The notes below the pieces were generated by a model. It had not been told where the DNA came from. It saw nothing but the letters and a program-made list of their open reading frames with translations, and made no database searches. From assembly GCA_023838465.1 (NCBI GenBank), contig JAIVEQ010000003.1:1-64000 (forward strand): a stretch of DNA of 64,000 nucleotides. The letters are read 5' to 3'. Positions 36,466 to 45,381 of this stretch are shown here, piece after piece. A program made the translations under genes and the position numbers. Position 1 is the first letter of the stretch, and each line of letters starts with the position of its first letter. The stretch is from Candidatus Thiodiazotropha sp. Lineage in GTDB: Bacteria > Pseudomonadota > Gammaproteobacteria > Chromatiales > Chromatiaceae.

Positions 36466-36860
36466 GCGGCTCCTTGATCAAGGTAGAAAGGCAGCACCAG
36501 ACTGCGCGGTCCTGGATCGTCCTTGAGGTGGTAGTGCAGTTCGATGCGCAGTAGAGTCGGCTCAAAGGAATCAACCCGAATCTCCACCTCGTCAAGGGTT
36601 ACCCGCAATTCGTCACGGCCAATCGCATCGACTATGTCCTGCCGCATAGCTGCTCGAGTGGCAAGCGAGTTGGGTGCGAACAGATAACGACGCAGACCAA
36701 CGCCGAAGGTTGGTCGCTCGATGCGCTCACCTGGTTCGGTCAACAGCACTGCACGCAGCGACTGAGCCACAGCGTCACTGCCGCTGATCCATGAAAATCC
36801 GGGCTCCCTTAACAGTGGTAGCTGAATGCCGGTTCCGTAGATTTTGTTAGGATCTCGCAT
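36462..36860 (-). CDS. gp25/GPW-type baseplate wedge protein (Afp9-like)
   Basis: A 132-aa protein with the gp25 lysozyme-like wedge pattern: SLRAVLLTEPGERIERPTFG then VGLRRYLFAPN, and a C-terminal RIELHYHLKD strand. It starts MRDPNKIYG at 36860, 2 nt after the stop of the 832-aa gene, and overlaps baseplate J by GTGA. It is expected to bind the sheath-attaching end of the wedge. Confidence 0.9.
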   Translation of the reverse strand: MRDPNKIYGTGIQLPLLREPGFSWISGSDAVAQSLRAVLLTEPGERIERPTFGVGLRRYLFAPNSLATRAAMRQDIVDAIGRDELRVTLDEVEIRVDSFEPTLLRIELHYHLKDDPGPRSLVLPFYLDQGAA

Positions 36861-36862
36861 AG

Positions 36863-39361
36863 TTATTTCTTCACAGGCACTGGTAGACAAAACTTGAGGA
36901 GCAACAGCCAGCCGAAGCCTGGAATAATCAGCAGGATGCTCAAAATGATGGAGAAAAGTACCCAGGCGCAGATGGTGAATACCGGGATACCAAACGAGCA
37001 GATCATCTGTATACCCCATTGGCGGGCGGTATCGGCCATCTCTTCGCCGGTAGCAATACCGGAATCTGCAGGGATGTTGACCGCCGCGAAGGGGTTGGCA
37101 TTTGCCTTGGGAATACGCGGGATGTCGCGCACCAGTTTTTTCAGATCGGGCAGCTGCATGGCAACGGGTTTCATGCCGAGAATGTCAGTCGGCTCAGCCA
37201 GCGAAAACAGTTCACTCCCTGGTGTCCATAGCAACTGTTCGGCTTCGCAAGCATCATGTCCAGCGACACGGGTGTAACACCAGATGGCATAGAGGCTGTC
37301 CGAATCTAAGCGCGGTCGTACCAGATTGAGCAGTTGTGCAGCCTCAGAGCGCTGGCTCTCCACAGACGGCACCGGACTGCCACTGGCCGTATAGCGCCCG
37401 ACTACATGGTTGATCATATCCTCCACGCTTGCCACCGTTGGCGCAGGCCCGGGAAATACCAGTAAGCCCATTTCCGGCTGGGCGGCGAGATCCAAGCCAA
37501 TGATACGCAGTTCGTCGCCTGGGCTTTGGGGCAGCAAGACACTCGGCAGCAGGGCATCATCAACACGCAGATCGAGAAGATTGTTCGCTGCCTGACGCCT
37601 GCTCGCACTCTCTTCGAGATAGGCGTTACCAGCGGCTGCGCCTCGTTCGTTGACCTCTGCGCAGGACAATTCCAGCTTGCGTGACTCACAGTGTACAGCA
37701 AGCAGAGTGCTGTCCAGTACCAGAGGTGGCCAGGGACGTGGTGACTCAGTACGCGCCTCGCTAGTATCGGCTTGCAACCAGGCCTCGATTTCATCACTGA
37801 GCGAACCAGCGGTAACGACTGGATAGTCATCGGCATCATTGGACTCGGATTCTGGAATTTCGCGGTCCAGATCTGGCTGCTCGTCAGCAGGCAGGACTTG
37901 CTGGTTAATCTGTTGTAGCAACTCCTTGCGGTAAGCACGAATACGCATCATCAAGGCACCAAGCAGGTGCTGGAGATCAGTGTCTGTATTTGTACCGGTC
38001 GCCGGCGTTCCAGTTGCGGGTATGCCTTGATCAATGATTTCACGCAGATGAAATCTGAACAGTGTCCCTACGTCGGCGTTGAATTGCGGGTGATCATCAT
38101 TGTTCCAGCCAGCCTCCGATGGCCGACGACCCCGAGCCTCATCAATCACCGTGGCTTCAAGAGAACTGGTCCAGATTGATACACTTGCAAACGAATCGGC
38201 TTCCAGCCACAGGGCGCGTTGAAGCGTGACCCGTACCGACGTGTCCGCATCGCTCGTCGCCTTTTCGTGAGCCACCATAAAACTATCGATCCAGTCGCTC
38301 TGCAGACGAGTACGGGCACTATCTACATCAGCTAGGGGAGGGTTCGGAAGCACCAGCAATTCCACCAGTTCCCGCAATGGTGTCTGTATTGAGGCTTGCA
38401 AACGGCCAACAAATGCGGCAGCGTTTCCTGGGTTAGCTGGTCGCTCATCCAGCCATTCTGCCCGCAGATGTGCCTCGGCACGTTGTTGTAACAGCGCAGC
38501 AATTTCAGTTGCATTGAGATCGGCAGGATCGGCAAAGGGAGGTAACTGAAAGGTTCCGGCACTGAGGGGCAGGTAGCCGAACATTACACTGTGCTTGCCC
38601 GCCTCACCAATTGCAGATGACAGGGGACTCATACGATCGACATGCAGTGCGCCGGGTAGTGGATCATCGACTTTCAAACCAGCGCGGGCACGCAGTTCGG
38701 TTTCAGCCACTGCGGGCAAACGCCCGGCAATCGCCTGCGGATCGAGTACCGGCACCTGTGGCCCCTGCCCCAGAGGGCGCATATCGCGGTCAGCAATTTC
38801 AAGCCACACCCCTTTATCAGCAACCGGAATCCAATCCTCCCAGCGTTCCTGATCGCGATCCGCCACCAAACGGCGAATAACCATGCCCGTTTCGAGCACC
38901 CGCGTCGAGGCAACACGGGGGAAACCAGCGCGTCGACAATGCAATCCGAGCGAGACAATATGAAAATGACAATGCAGCGGCAGATAGAGCTTGCGCAGCC
39001 ACTCCACAGCGGGCATATCCTGACCATCATCCAGAGCGTTGGCAGGATCATTATCACGGGTCAGGATGGTTGGATAAAGCGGATCACCGTGCTCATCGAG
39101 CATCGAGGTCGGTGGCTCAGCATAGTCGCGGAAGGTCAGCAGACGCTCGAATGCATCCACATCTCGCACCTCCACGCTTGTTTCGACGCCTGCAAGAAAA
39201 TCTTCCATGAAAGCGTCACTGGTGAACTGCAACACACGTGGGGATGCGGTGACCGGAACTTCACCTGGTTGGCGCAGGAACCAGGGATGTGACAGCAGCA
39301 AGGTTTCCCGTGGTGGCTGCCTGCGCAAAGGGATGAACAGCTTGTGAGTCGGTGCATTCAT
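36863..39361 (-). CDS. 832-aa eCIS protein with C-terminal membrane hairpin
   Basis: An 832-aa protein of no family I recognise, placed between the spike gene and gp25 where other eCIS loci carry baseplate parts. Most of it is soluble and mixed alpha/beta. The last 45 residues are very hydrophobic (ICSFGIPVFTICAWVLFSII, then LSILLIIPGFGWLLLLKFCL) and end in PVPVKK, enough for two membrane helices. A proline-glycine turn separates the helices. A membrane segment is unexpected in a released particle, so this may anchor the particle to the producer membrane or act in target-membrane entry. Confidence 0.75.
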   Translation of the reverse strand: MNAPTHKLFIPLRRQPPRETLLLSHPWFLRQPGEVPVTASPRVLQFTSDAFMEDFLAGVETSVEVRDVDAFERLLTFRDYAEPPTSMLDEHGDPLYPTILTRDNDPANALDDGQDMPAVEWLRKLYLPLHCHFHIVSLGLHCRRAGFPRVASTRVLETGMVIRRLVADRDQERWEDWIPVADKGVWLEIADRDMRPLGQGPQVPVLDPQAIAGRLPAVAETELRARAGLKVDDPLPGALHVDRMSPLSSAIGEAGKHSVMFGYLPLSAGTFQLPPFADPADLNATEIAALLQQRAEAHLRAEWLDERPANPGNAAAFVGRLQASIQTPLRELVELLVLPNPPLADVDSARTRLQSDWIDSFMVAHEKATSDADTSVRVTLQRALWLEADSFASVSIWTSSLEATVIDEARGRRPSEAGWNNDDHPQFNADVGTLFRFHLREIIDQGIPATGTPATGTNTDTDLQHLLGALMMRIRAYRKELLQQINQQVLPADEQPDLDREIPESESNDADDYPVVTAGSLSDEIEAWLQADTSEARTESPRPWPPLVLDSTLLAVHCESRKLELSCAEVNERGAAAGNAYLEESASRRQAANNLLDLRVDDALLPSVLLPQSPGDELRIIGLDLAAQPEMGLLVFPGPAPTVASVEDMINHVVGRYTASGSPVPSVESQRSEAAQLLNLVRPRLDSDSLYAIWCYTRVAGHDACEAEQLLWTPGSELFSLAEPTDILGMKPVAMQLPDLKKLVRDIPRIPKANANPFAAVNIPADSGIATGEEMADTARQWGIQMICSFGIPVFTICAWVLFSIILSILLIIPGFGWLLLLKFCLPVPVKK

Positions 39362-39364
39362 GGG

Positions 39365-40087
39365 TTACCACACATTGCCTGCACCAGGCGTGTATGAGGA
39401 AGAGACAACAGCATTGGTGATGACGGTATCGGCCTTTACTACGCCGGAGAATTTCGAGAATGCAGAGTCAACCGTAACCATTGCCGCAGTAACATTGAGT
39501 CCGGCCGGGGCATCAATATTTATCTGATTGAGTGCGGTAACGGAGATGGTGCCACTGGATTCAATAACGATTTGCGCACCACCGCTATGATTCACAGTGA
39601 TCGTTCCACCGCTCGCATCATCGAGCACCAGTTCATGTCCTCCCTGGGTTACCAGGGTGATTTTTTCGCCGCCGGAAGTGTCATCAAATTCCAGCTTGTG
39701 ACCTGAGCGTGATGTGATCGATCGAATATTGTTTTCACCGCCGCCATCCATGCTTTCAGGAGGCGTATCGACACCGTTCCAGAGTGCGCCGAGCACCACT
39801 GGGTGGCGTGGATCTCCAGCCAAGAAGCTCAACAACACCTCGTCGTCGACTTCTGGAATGAACCAGCTGCCACGATCAGCGCCAGCCATAAGGGTAGCGA
39901 GCCTCGCCCATGCTGTCGCTTGCATGGAATCATCCTCGCCAACCCAGGGCAGTCGTACCTTCACCCGGCCTTGATCATCAGGATCGAGTAGATCGGTCAC
40001 CACTCCGGGATAGACACCGAACAAACGTTGCCGGGAAGGCTCACTTGCAGGACTCGGTGGTACCAGGGTGGGTGACCAGAGTCTCAT
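39365..40087 (-). CDS. gpV-type spike protein (OB fold and beta-helix)
   Basis: A 240-aa central spike. Residues 20-110 are the gpV/gp5 OB fold (GVVTDLLDPDDQGRVKVRLP, WARLATLMAGADRGSWFIPE, DEVLLSFLAGDPRHPVVLG). Residues 115-230 are short beta repeats rich in Gly, Thr, Ile and Val, consistent with a triple-stranded spike needle. It overlaps the gpD-type gene by 4 nt. Together the two genes equal one VgrG/Afp8. No separate PAAR tip gene is recognisable nearby. Confidence 0.9.
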   Translation of the reverse strand: MRLWSPTLVPPSPASEPSRQRLFGVYPGVVTDLLDPDDQGRVKVRLPWVGEDDSMQATAWARLATLMAGADRGSWFIPEVDDEVLLSFLAGDPRHPVVLGALWNGVDTPPESMDGGGENNIRSITSRSGHKLEFDDTSGGEKITLVTQGGHELVLDDASGGTITVNHSGGAQIVIESSGTISVTALNQINIDAPAGLNVTAAMVTVDSAFSKFSGVVKADTVITNAVVSSSYTPGAGNVW

Positions 40088-41184
40088 GAGCGTCCTCCCA
40101 GATCATTGCGTTCACCGATGAACCAGGTACGCAAACCATCGCGCATGTCGAAAGTGTGGCGTACCGCAGTCAGATAGTAGATGCCGGCAAACAGGTCGCC
40201 GAGATCAACCAGATTGACCCGGTCACCGACAGATAATCCCGGCGTGCCTGCAGTGACGCCTCTAGCCGTAACAAAACGCCGTGCACGACGTTTAAGGCGG
40301 GTTTCGGCCAGTTTCAGTGCCTCCTCACCGCTGGCAGGTGCTTCCAGGTGAAGTTCTTCGGACAATCCAGGGTGAATTTCGTCGAGAATTTCCGCTCCCA
40401 AACGGCCATTGTTATCGGCCTCGACTCGCGCAGTATCAACACCGGCGGATTCGTGGATGGCTTCCTTATCGGTGACCGACCAGCCATGCACACGTACCTC
40501 ACTGCGCTGGTGTGCCAGATCGGCACAGACATTTACGTTCAGCAACTCGTTCTGACGTGTCAGCAACACCGGTTCGCTGGCCTCATCACGCCTTGGCCGA
40601 AATAGCAGTACACCTTCCTGATCGGCAATCCGGCCGTCGACTGCTCTTGCCCGTTCACGCAACAGATCCAGTTCGCTTTGATTGACCTGCAGTAATTCGA
40701 CGTGCTGCGGCCCCTCGACCTCGACATCAGCACGCAACCCGCTATCATCGGCCAGCTGCCCAGCAATATCCTGGTCGCTGGTTTCTGAAAAGAGCCGACT
40801 TCGCTGAGTCATGCGCAGCCATTGCAACCGGTCCTCGGCACAAACGCGGACTTCCGGTGCACGGGATTCAGGATAAACACCCTCGATAGCCGTAATCTGA
40901 CCACTGAACAACGCGGCTTCATTGTCAGCATCGCCAGCCAGCACACTCAATGACTTTCCCAGCTCAAGTATCTCACCGTCGAAATAGAGATAGTTCGGCT
41001 CAGCACCTGCTCGCGACTGGCCCCAGTTTTTGAAGACAGCTTCGAAACAGGCTGGCGATTCCTCATCGGTACGCACTTCAAGACGAACCAGATCCTCGTT
41101 GAGGCGCACTTCGTCGGCACCATCGATGGAAAATCGTGGTCTGCCGTGCAGGATCAGCCTTTCGGATTTAAGTCCATTGCTCAT
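40084..41184 (-). CDS. gpD-type spike base protein (phage late control D)
   Basis: A 366-aa protein equal to the N-terminal half of VgrG/Afp8: GRPRFSIDGADEVRLNEDLV, then VYPESRAPEVRVCAEDRLQW, and a C-terminal GVTAGTPGLSVGDRVNLVDL segment. It trimerises as the hub that carries the spike and receives the tube. The ATG at 41184 overlaps the stop of the 64-aa gene by ATGA and is preferred to a GTG 9 nt upstream. Confidence 0.88.
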   Translation of the reverse strand: MSNGLKSERLILHGRPRFSIDGADEVRLNEDLVRLEVRTDEESPACFEAVFKNWGQSRAGAEPNYLYFDGEILELGKSLSVLAGDADNEAALFSGQITAIEGVYPESRAPEVRVCAEDRLQWLRMTQRSRLFSETSDQDIAGQLADDSGLRADVEVEGPQHVELLQVNQSELDLLRERARAVDGRIADQEGVLLFRPRRDEASEPVLLTRQNELLNVNVCADLAHQRSEVRVHGWSVTDKEAIHESAGVDTARVEADNNGRLGAEILDEIHPGLSEELHLEAPASGEEALKLAETRLKRRARRFVTARGVTAGTPGLSVGDRVNLVDLGDLFAGIYYLTAVRHTFDMRDGLRTWFIGERNDLGGRS

Positions 41185-41375
41185 CCTTGCCACCCGTTGT
41201 CGACACTGCTGGTGCGCAGCACCCGCTCAAACTCCTCGGCTAGTACTATGCGTACGATCTCGCGAAGTTCCTCGATCCTGACCTCGGTAGGCTTGTCATT
41301 AGCATCACTGCGTTGCAGCGTACCAGGGACTGAATCAACTACGACTTCACTATGCACTTCGTCAATATGAACCAT
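41181..41375 (-). CDS. Small eCIS protein (64 aa), DUF5908-like position
   Basis: A 64-aa protein starting MVHIDEVHSEVVVDSV at 41375, overlapping the end of the adaptor gene by 14 nt and the gpD start by 4 nt. It has a beta-like N-terminus and an amphipathic helix (RIEELREIVRIVLAEEFERV). Many eCIS loci have a small protein of this size and place (Afp6 / DUF5908), which it resembles in layout; the family match is inference. Confidence 0.65.
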   Translation of the reverse strand: MVHIDEVHSEVVVDSVPGTLQRSDANDKPTEVRIEELREIVRIVLAEEFERVLRTSSVDNGWQG

Positions 41376-42678
41376 AAGGCTTCCTTTGCGGGACGCAACA
41401 CGGGAGTACCGAAACAACTTTCACCGACCGATCTTTAGACTCTGCAGGTAAAATCTCCCAAGTGGGTCTTCCGGAAGAGTCACCAGCACCGACCGGTACT
41501 GCCTGCTGTCGTGTGGGGAACAATCCCCTGGTCTGTTCCGACCCGAAACTCGCCGGACGGGTCGGCGGTGACCCTCGAATAGGTAAAGGAGTGACTACAT
41601 CCACATGGCCAAACTCGCCACCGGTGCTGCTCGGGTTACCTGAACCAGAGCTGTTCTGCAGCCGATCACGGCTGGTGCTGGCAGATCTTGCACGCGATTG
41701 CTGCACCTGCACAGCCAGCTTGTTGGCACGACTGCCGGGCTCCGGGCCTTCTGTTGCCCAAGCACTGGGAGGACGAGCTGCATCGCCGGGAACCACAGGA
41801 GAGGTCACTGACTGCATTACCTTGCCACCGATCGCTGCACCCAGATCAACGCCGCCACTCACCCCAAGACCACTTTCAATCGCGGCAGGTCCGAATAGAT
41901 CGAGCGCAGCGCCTGCCGAGATATCAAAATCAACACCAACATTGATACCGATATCGAAGTCAGCGTTGAAACCCAGCTCTGCACCCATCTTAAAGTCAGC
42001 GTCGAAACCAATATCCAGAGACAACCCAAACTGCACGTCCAGATCCAGCGACAGGTCGAGTTTGAATCCGGCACCAGCCGACAGGTCGAACAGTGAATCA
42101 AGGCCATTGTTTGCCGCCAGATCGCCGGCCTGATTGGCACTTGGCGTGGTAGGTGCACGCTGTACCTGATCGGCATCGACGTTGTAGCGAAAATCCTGTT
42201 CGGTAATCGACAAAGACAGTTTCGATCGAAGCGGTACACCTTCTGGTGAAAAATAATCGAGTGTCTCGCTGAATGACTTGATGAGGCCATCGAAGATGAC
42301 GTTACCCCAATGAAAACGGACCCGCCGTGGTGAGGAGTTTTCACCTTCACCTTCTGCTTGCAAAAAACCGGCGATAGCTGATGTCTTGACGCGCACATCG
42401 AGCTTTTCGGGACTGGCGGGTTCATCCCCACTACCACCGCGTGCAGGGTTGGGACGGGTGGTGTCGAATATTGCATCAAATGAGAGCGTTGCAGTGCTCT
42501 TGGCGACATGCTGGGACTGCTGACGACCAGAACGACCACTATCAGCCTCCTCACCAGCCTGCACTTTCAGGGTCAGTGTTTCGGGATTGAAATCCAGCGT
42601 AATCGTGTTGCTGTCGTCAAGTTCTTCACCGGCTGCATCATAGGGAATCAGCAGTGCGGGCGTCAGCTGGCTGCTCAT
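41362..42678 (-). CDS. CIS tube-adaptor protein (Afp7-like) without LysM
   Basis: A 438-aa protein. Residues 1-165 match the CIS tube-adaptor domain (ALLIPYDAAGEELDDS, ITLDFNPETLTLKVQAGEEA, FHWGNVIFDGLIKSFSETLD, GVPLRSKLSLSITEQDFRY), which joins tube to hub. Afp7 relatives then carry LysM; here residues about 200-265 instead form an alternating Asp/Gly/hydrophobic repeat (LDLSLDLDVQFGLSLDIGFD and similar). The remaining 160 residues are Ser/Pro/Arg rich and probably disordered. GGAGGGAG precedes the ATG at 42678, which overlaps the tube 2 stop. Confidence 0.82.
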   Translation of the reverse strand: MSSQLTPALLIPYDAAGEELDDSNTITLDFNPETLTLKVQAGEEADSGRSGRQQSQHVAKSTATLSFDAIFDTTRPNPARGGSGDEPASPEKLDVRVKTSAIAGFLQAEGEGENSSPRRVRFHWGNVIFDGLIKSFSETLDYFSPEGVPLRSKLSLSITEQDFRYNVDADQVQRAPTTPSANQAGDLAANNGLDSLFDLSAGAGFKLDLSLDLDVQFGLSLDIGFDADFKMGAELGFNADFDIGINVGVDFDISAGAALDLFGPAAIESGLGVSGGVDLGAAIGGKVMQSVTSPVVPGDAARPPSAWATEGPEPGSRANKLAVQVQQSRARSASTSRDRLQNSSGSGNPSSTGGEFGHVDVVTPLPIRGSPPTRPASFGSEQTRGLFPTRQQAVPVGAGDSSGRPTWEILPAESKDRSVKVVSVLPCCVPQRKPYGSY

Positions 42679-43154
42679 GACATCTCCCTCCACAACCCCT
42701 CGTGGGATATATGCAACTCCTCGATTGGTACAGCGCTGGTCTCAGATGCATTCAGGCCTGGCGTGGTCACCTTGGTGACGATGCCGTTGGAAAACCGCCA
42801 TTTGACTGGCGTGCTCTTCTTTCGATCACTGGCCGGTCCATAAACTTCCAGTGTGCCGTTGATGTATGGCAAGGGATAGGTACCGTCAGTGCAACGCTGA
42901 ACCCACTCCCAGAATGCCGCATCGGCAGTCATGCCTCGTTTCAGAATCAACTCGGGTTGAGAAGTTTTGGCAACCAGTTTGCGAACACCCTGGTTATAAC
43001 CACCTTCACGCAAAGCGGTCATTTCGATCTGGTACTCCAGACCGGTCACTTCGCTGAATGCTCCTTCGGAATCACGAATCAACCCCTCGTCACCCCCCAG
43101 TCCGGAGATGCTCAGGTGCACGGAGAAATTAAATGAACTTAGAAAGTCAGCCAC
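42675..43154 (-). CDS. Tail tube protein 2 (Afp5-like)
   Basis: A 159-aa tube protein of the gp19 type: FNFSVHLSISGLGG at the start, AFSEVTGLEYQIEMTALREG, LILKRGMTADAAFWEWVQ and SNGIVTKVTTPGLNASETSA with a final EELHISHEGL strand. It stacks as hexamers next to the baseplate. It overlaps the sheath 2 stop by 8 nt and the adaptor start by 4 nt. Confidence 0.92.
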   Translation of the reverse strand: MADFLSSFNFSVHLSISGLGGDEGLIRDSEGAFSEVTGLEYQIEMTALREGGYNQGVRKLVAKTSQPELILKRGMTADAAFWEWVQRCTDGTYPLPYINGTLEVYGPASDRKKSTPVKWRFSNGIVTKVTTPGLNASETSAVPIEELHISHEGLWREMS

Positions 43155-45372
43155 CGGCTTCCTCCAGGCTCACCACACCGTCGCTATGTTGGGTTAAACG
43201 AAAGACGATGAATTCGGCTGGTACCGCCGGCGCAACACCGACCAGCAGGATCACCTGCCCCTGATCCAGCACCTGGGTGGTGTTGAGTTCGGCATCGCAA
43301 CGGATGAAGTAGGCCTCTGCCGGCGTTGAACCCATAAAAGCACCACGGTCATAGAGTGGTCGCAGGCGGGCTTCTACGGCATCGATCAAACGATTCCACA
43401 ATGCCGGGTTATTCGGTTCGAATACGGCCCAGCGAGTATCCAGCGCCAGCTGTCGCTCAAGGTAATCTATCAACCGCCTGACTGGTATATGAGTCCAGTC
43501 ACTGTCCAACGTGGTGGTGCGCGACCCAAGCAATGACAAGCCACTCGGGGTCGGCCGTACTGCATTGATTCGCTCGGCATGCAGAAAACCAGCATCGGGA
43601 AGCTGCGGATCATCATGTAAAGCAGCAACCCCTTCCAGGGTTAGATTTGCTGGCGAGGCATGCACACCCAACTGCCCATCACGCTGCGCCACAAGCCCAC
43701 AAACTGCTCCACCGGGGGGTACAATTCGGGGATTGGCATCGTCACCAACGATTAATCGCATCAGTAGATAGGGTGTAAACAACGCTGCTCGTTTCGATAC
43801 CAGCGCGCGCCGCCAGTTGATAATTTCGCCAGCCTGTAACCCTGGGGGCAGATCAAGTATGGCAACCCGATCGCCATGTTGTTCGCAGTACTCAATCAGT
43901 GTCCGTTGCCAGTTGCGTACCTCTTTGTAATCTTCTGCACCTGACAATGCCAGATGTGGGTAAATCAGTGTCTGGCTGACAGTGTCAATAGGAGTCGGGA
44001 CACAACTGCCGAATTGGGTTCCAGCCGGGGGTGGGGAATCGGCTGCTGAAGGAAACTGATCGAACTGCAAGGGATGCGCCAGATCAGGTATCTGCAGCAG
44101 GGAGACCGGCTGGGTTTCGTTACGGTCGTCATATTCGGCGAGTGCCACTATCGGCGCTGGCTGGCCACCATGAGGATAGCGCCCTGGTCCCAACCTGTCA
44201 GCTGCGTATACACCCGCTCCCATGGCATTCCCCGGAGCGGAAAAAAAATGCTCGCGCAACGTCAGCTGCTCACCATCCGAACCAGTATCAATCACGCCGG
44301 ATTCGCTCAGAGACGGACCACTGCGATGGTGGGTTTCCCCGCCCAGCATGTCGACTGCGGGTATAAATTCGGTTGTCCAGTTCGACCAGGGCAGACGTAT
44401 CAGCTCCGATCCGGTACGGCGCACGTCTACCGCCGCCAATTGCTGGTCGGTCTGTGTGGACTCCTGCTGATTGGCATCCGGTTGGAGTGGATTGTAATCT
44501 TCCTCAGTCAGCAGGTTCTCGCTGGCGGCACGCCGACCGGTCACCTGACTGAGATAGCGTGGATGCAGTGGATGCAACCCCAGTTCGCGCCACTGTTCTT
44601 GAATATCATCGCCATTGGATTGCAGCAGGGAAATGTTTAAATCGAGGTTGACGACCACTGCCTCGAGTAACAGTCCGCCACCACCATCCGGGATGTGGCA
44701 TTTGCTGTCCAGGGCAGTGTCGAAAATCAGCAGATTAAAATCATCCGATGCGTTTCGCAGTTCGCTGACGAACAGATAGTCGTCAACCAGCACACCGGCC
44801 TCGGTTGCCAGCACACGCACTAGAGCACCAGGCAGCAGTTGCGGATGGGGGAGGCTTAATGCGACTCGGTCATGTAGTGAGGTGTCAATCGCCGCCAGCT
44901 CTGTAGCATCGGGTAGCTGCAGCAGCAGCGGATGGTTACGGAAATCGGCTTCGATTTCGAGTCGGTTGCCCCAAGAACCCGGATTGCGCGCAGAGATTTC
45001 GATCAGTGTGCCATCACGGTGGCTGAGTCCTTCGAAGTTCCAACGTGCAGTCGCAGCACCCCCGGTTACGGTTGTCTCGGCATAGCTCAACACTCGCACC
45101 ACCACACATCGACGCCCACCGTTGGCAAAAAACAGATGCACACTGTCGGCCAGTAGACGACCTTCACCCGGATCACCGAACACACTCAGGTAGTCGCGCC
45201 AGCTATCGATGGGTACGGGTGTTGAGACCGGTCCACGTTCGGTTAGGCCGATAAACGCAGCGACGTCCATGCGCACGTCACGAAACGTCCGCTGACGGTT
45301 CCGGTCTTCGTAAACACCGGGCGGAACACCGGGTCTCCAGGGCGCTCCAATTGCGAGTCCGGAAAGTGCCAT
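43147..45372 (-). CDS. Tail sheath protein 2
   Basis: A 741-aa contractile sheath protein, longer than sheath 1. It begins with PGVPPGVYEDRNRQRTFRDV, then VAAFIGLTERGPV and VHLFFANGGRRCVVVRVLS. The conserved C-terminal sheath domain holds LIDYLERQLALDTRWAVFEP, then AYFIRCDAELN and GVAPAVPAEFIVFRLTQ. The central 350 residues form the surface-exposed variable part. It is 9 nt downstream of tube 1. Confidence 0.92.
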   Translation of the reverse strand: MALSGLAIGAPWRPGVPPGVYEDRNRQRTFRDVRMDVAAFIGLTERGPVSTPVPIDSWRDYLSVFGDPGEGRLLADSVHLFFANGGRRCVVVRVLSYAETTVTGGAATARWNFEGLSHRDGTLIEISARNPGSWGNRLEIEADFRNHPLLLQLPDATELAAIDTSLHDRVALSLPHPQLLPGALVRVLATEAGVLVDDYLFVSELRNASDDFNLLIFDTALDSKCHIPDGGGGLLLEAVVVNLDLNISLLQSNGDDIQEQWRELGLHPLHPRYLSQVTGRRAASENLLTEEDYNPLQPDANQQESTQTDQQLAAVDVRRTGSELIRLPWSNWTTEFIPAVDMLGGETHHRSGPSLSESGVIDTGSDGEQLTLREHFFSAPGNAMGAGVYAADRLGPGRYPHGGQPAPIVALAEYDDRNETQPVSLLQIPDLAHPLQFDQFPSAADSPPPAGTQFGSCVPTPIDTVSQTLIYPHLALSGAEDYKEVRNWQRTLIEYCEQHGDRVAILDLPPGLQAGEIINWRRALVSKRAALFTPYLLMRLIVGDDANPRIVPPGGAVCGLVAQRDGQLGVHASPANLTLEGVAALHDDPQLPDAGFLHAERINAVRPTPSGLSLLGSRTTTLDSDWTHIPVRRLIDYLERQLALDTRWAVFEPNNPALWNRLIDAVEARLRPLYDRGAFMGSTPAEAYFIRCDAELNTTQVLDQGQVILLVGVAPAVPAEFIVFRLTQHSDGVVSLEEAGG

Positions 45373-45381
45373 TATCGCCTT

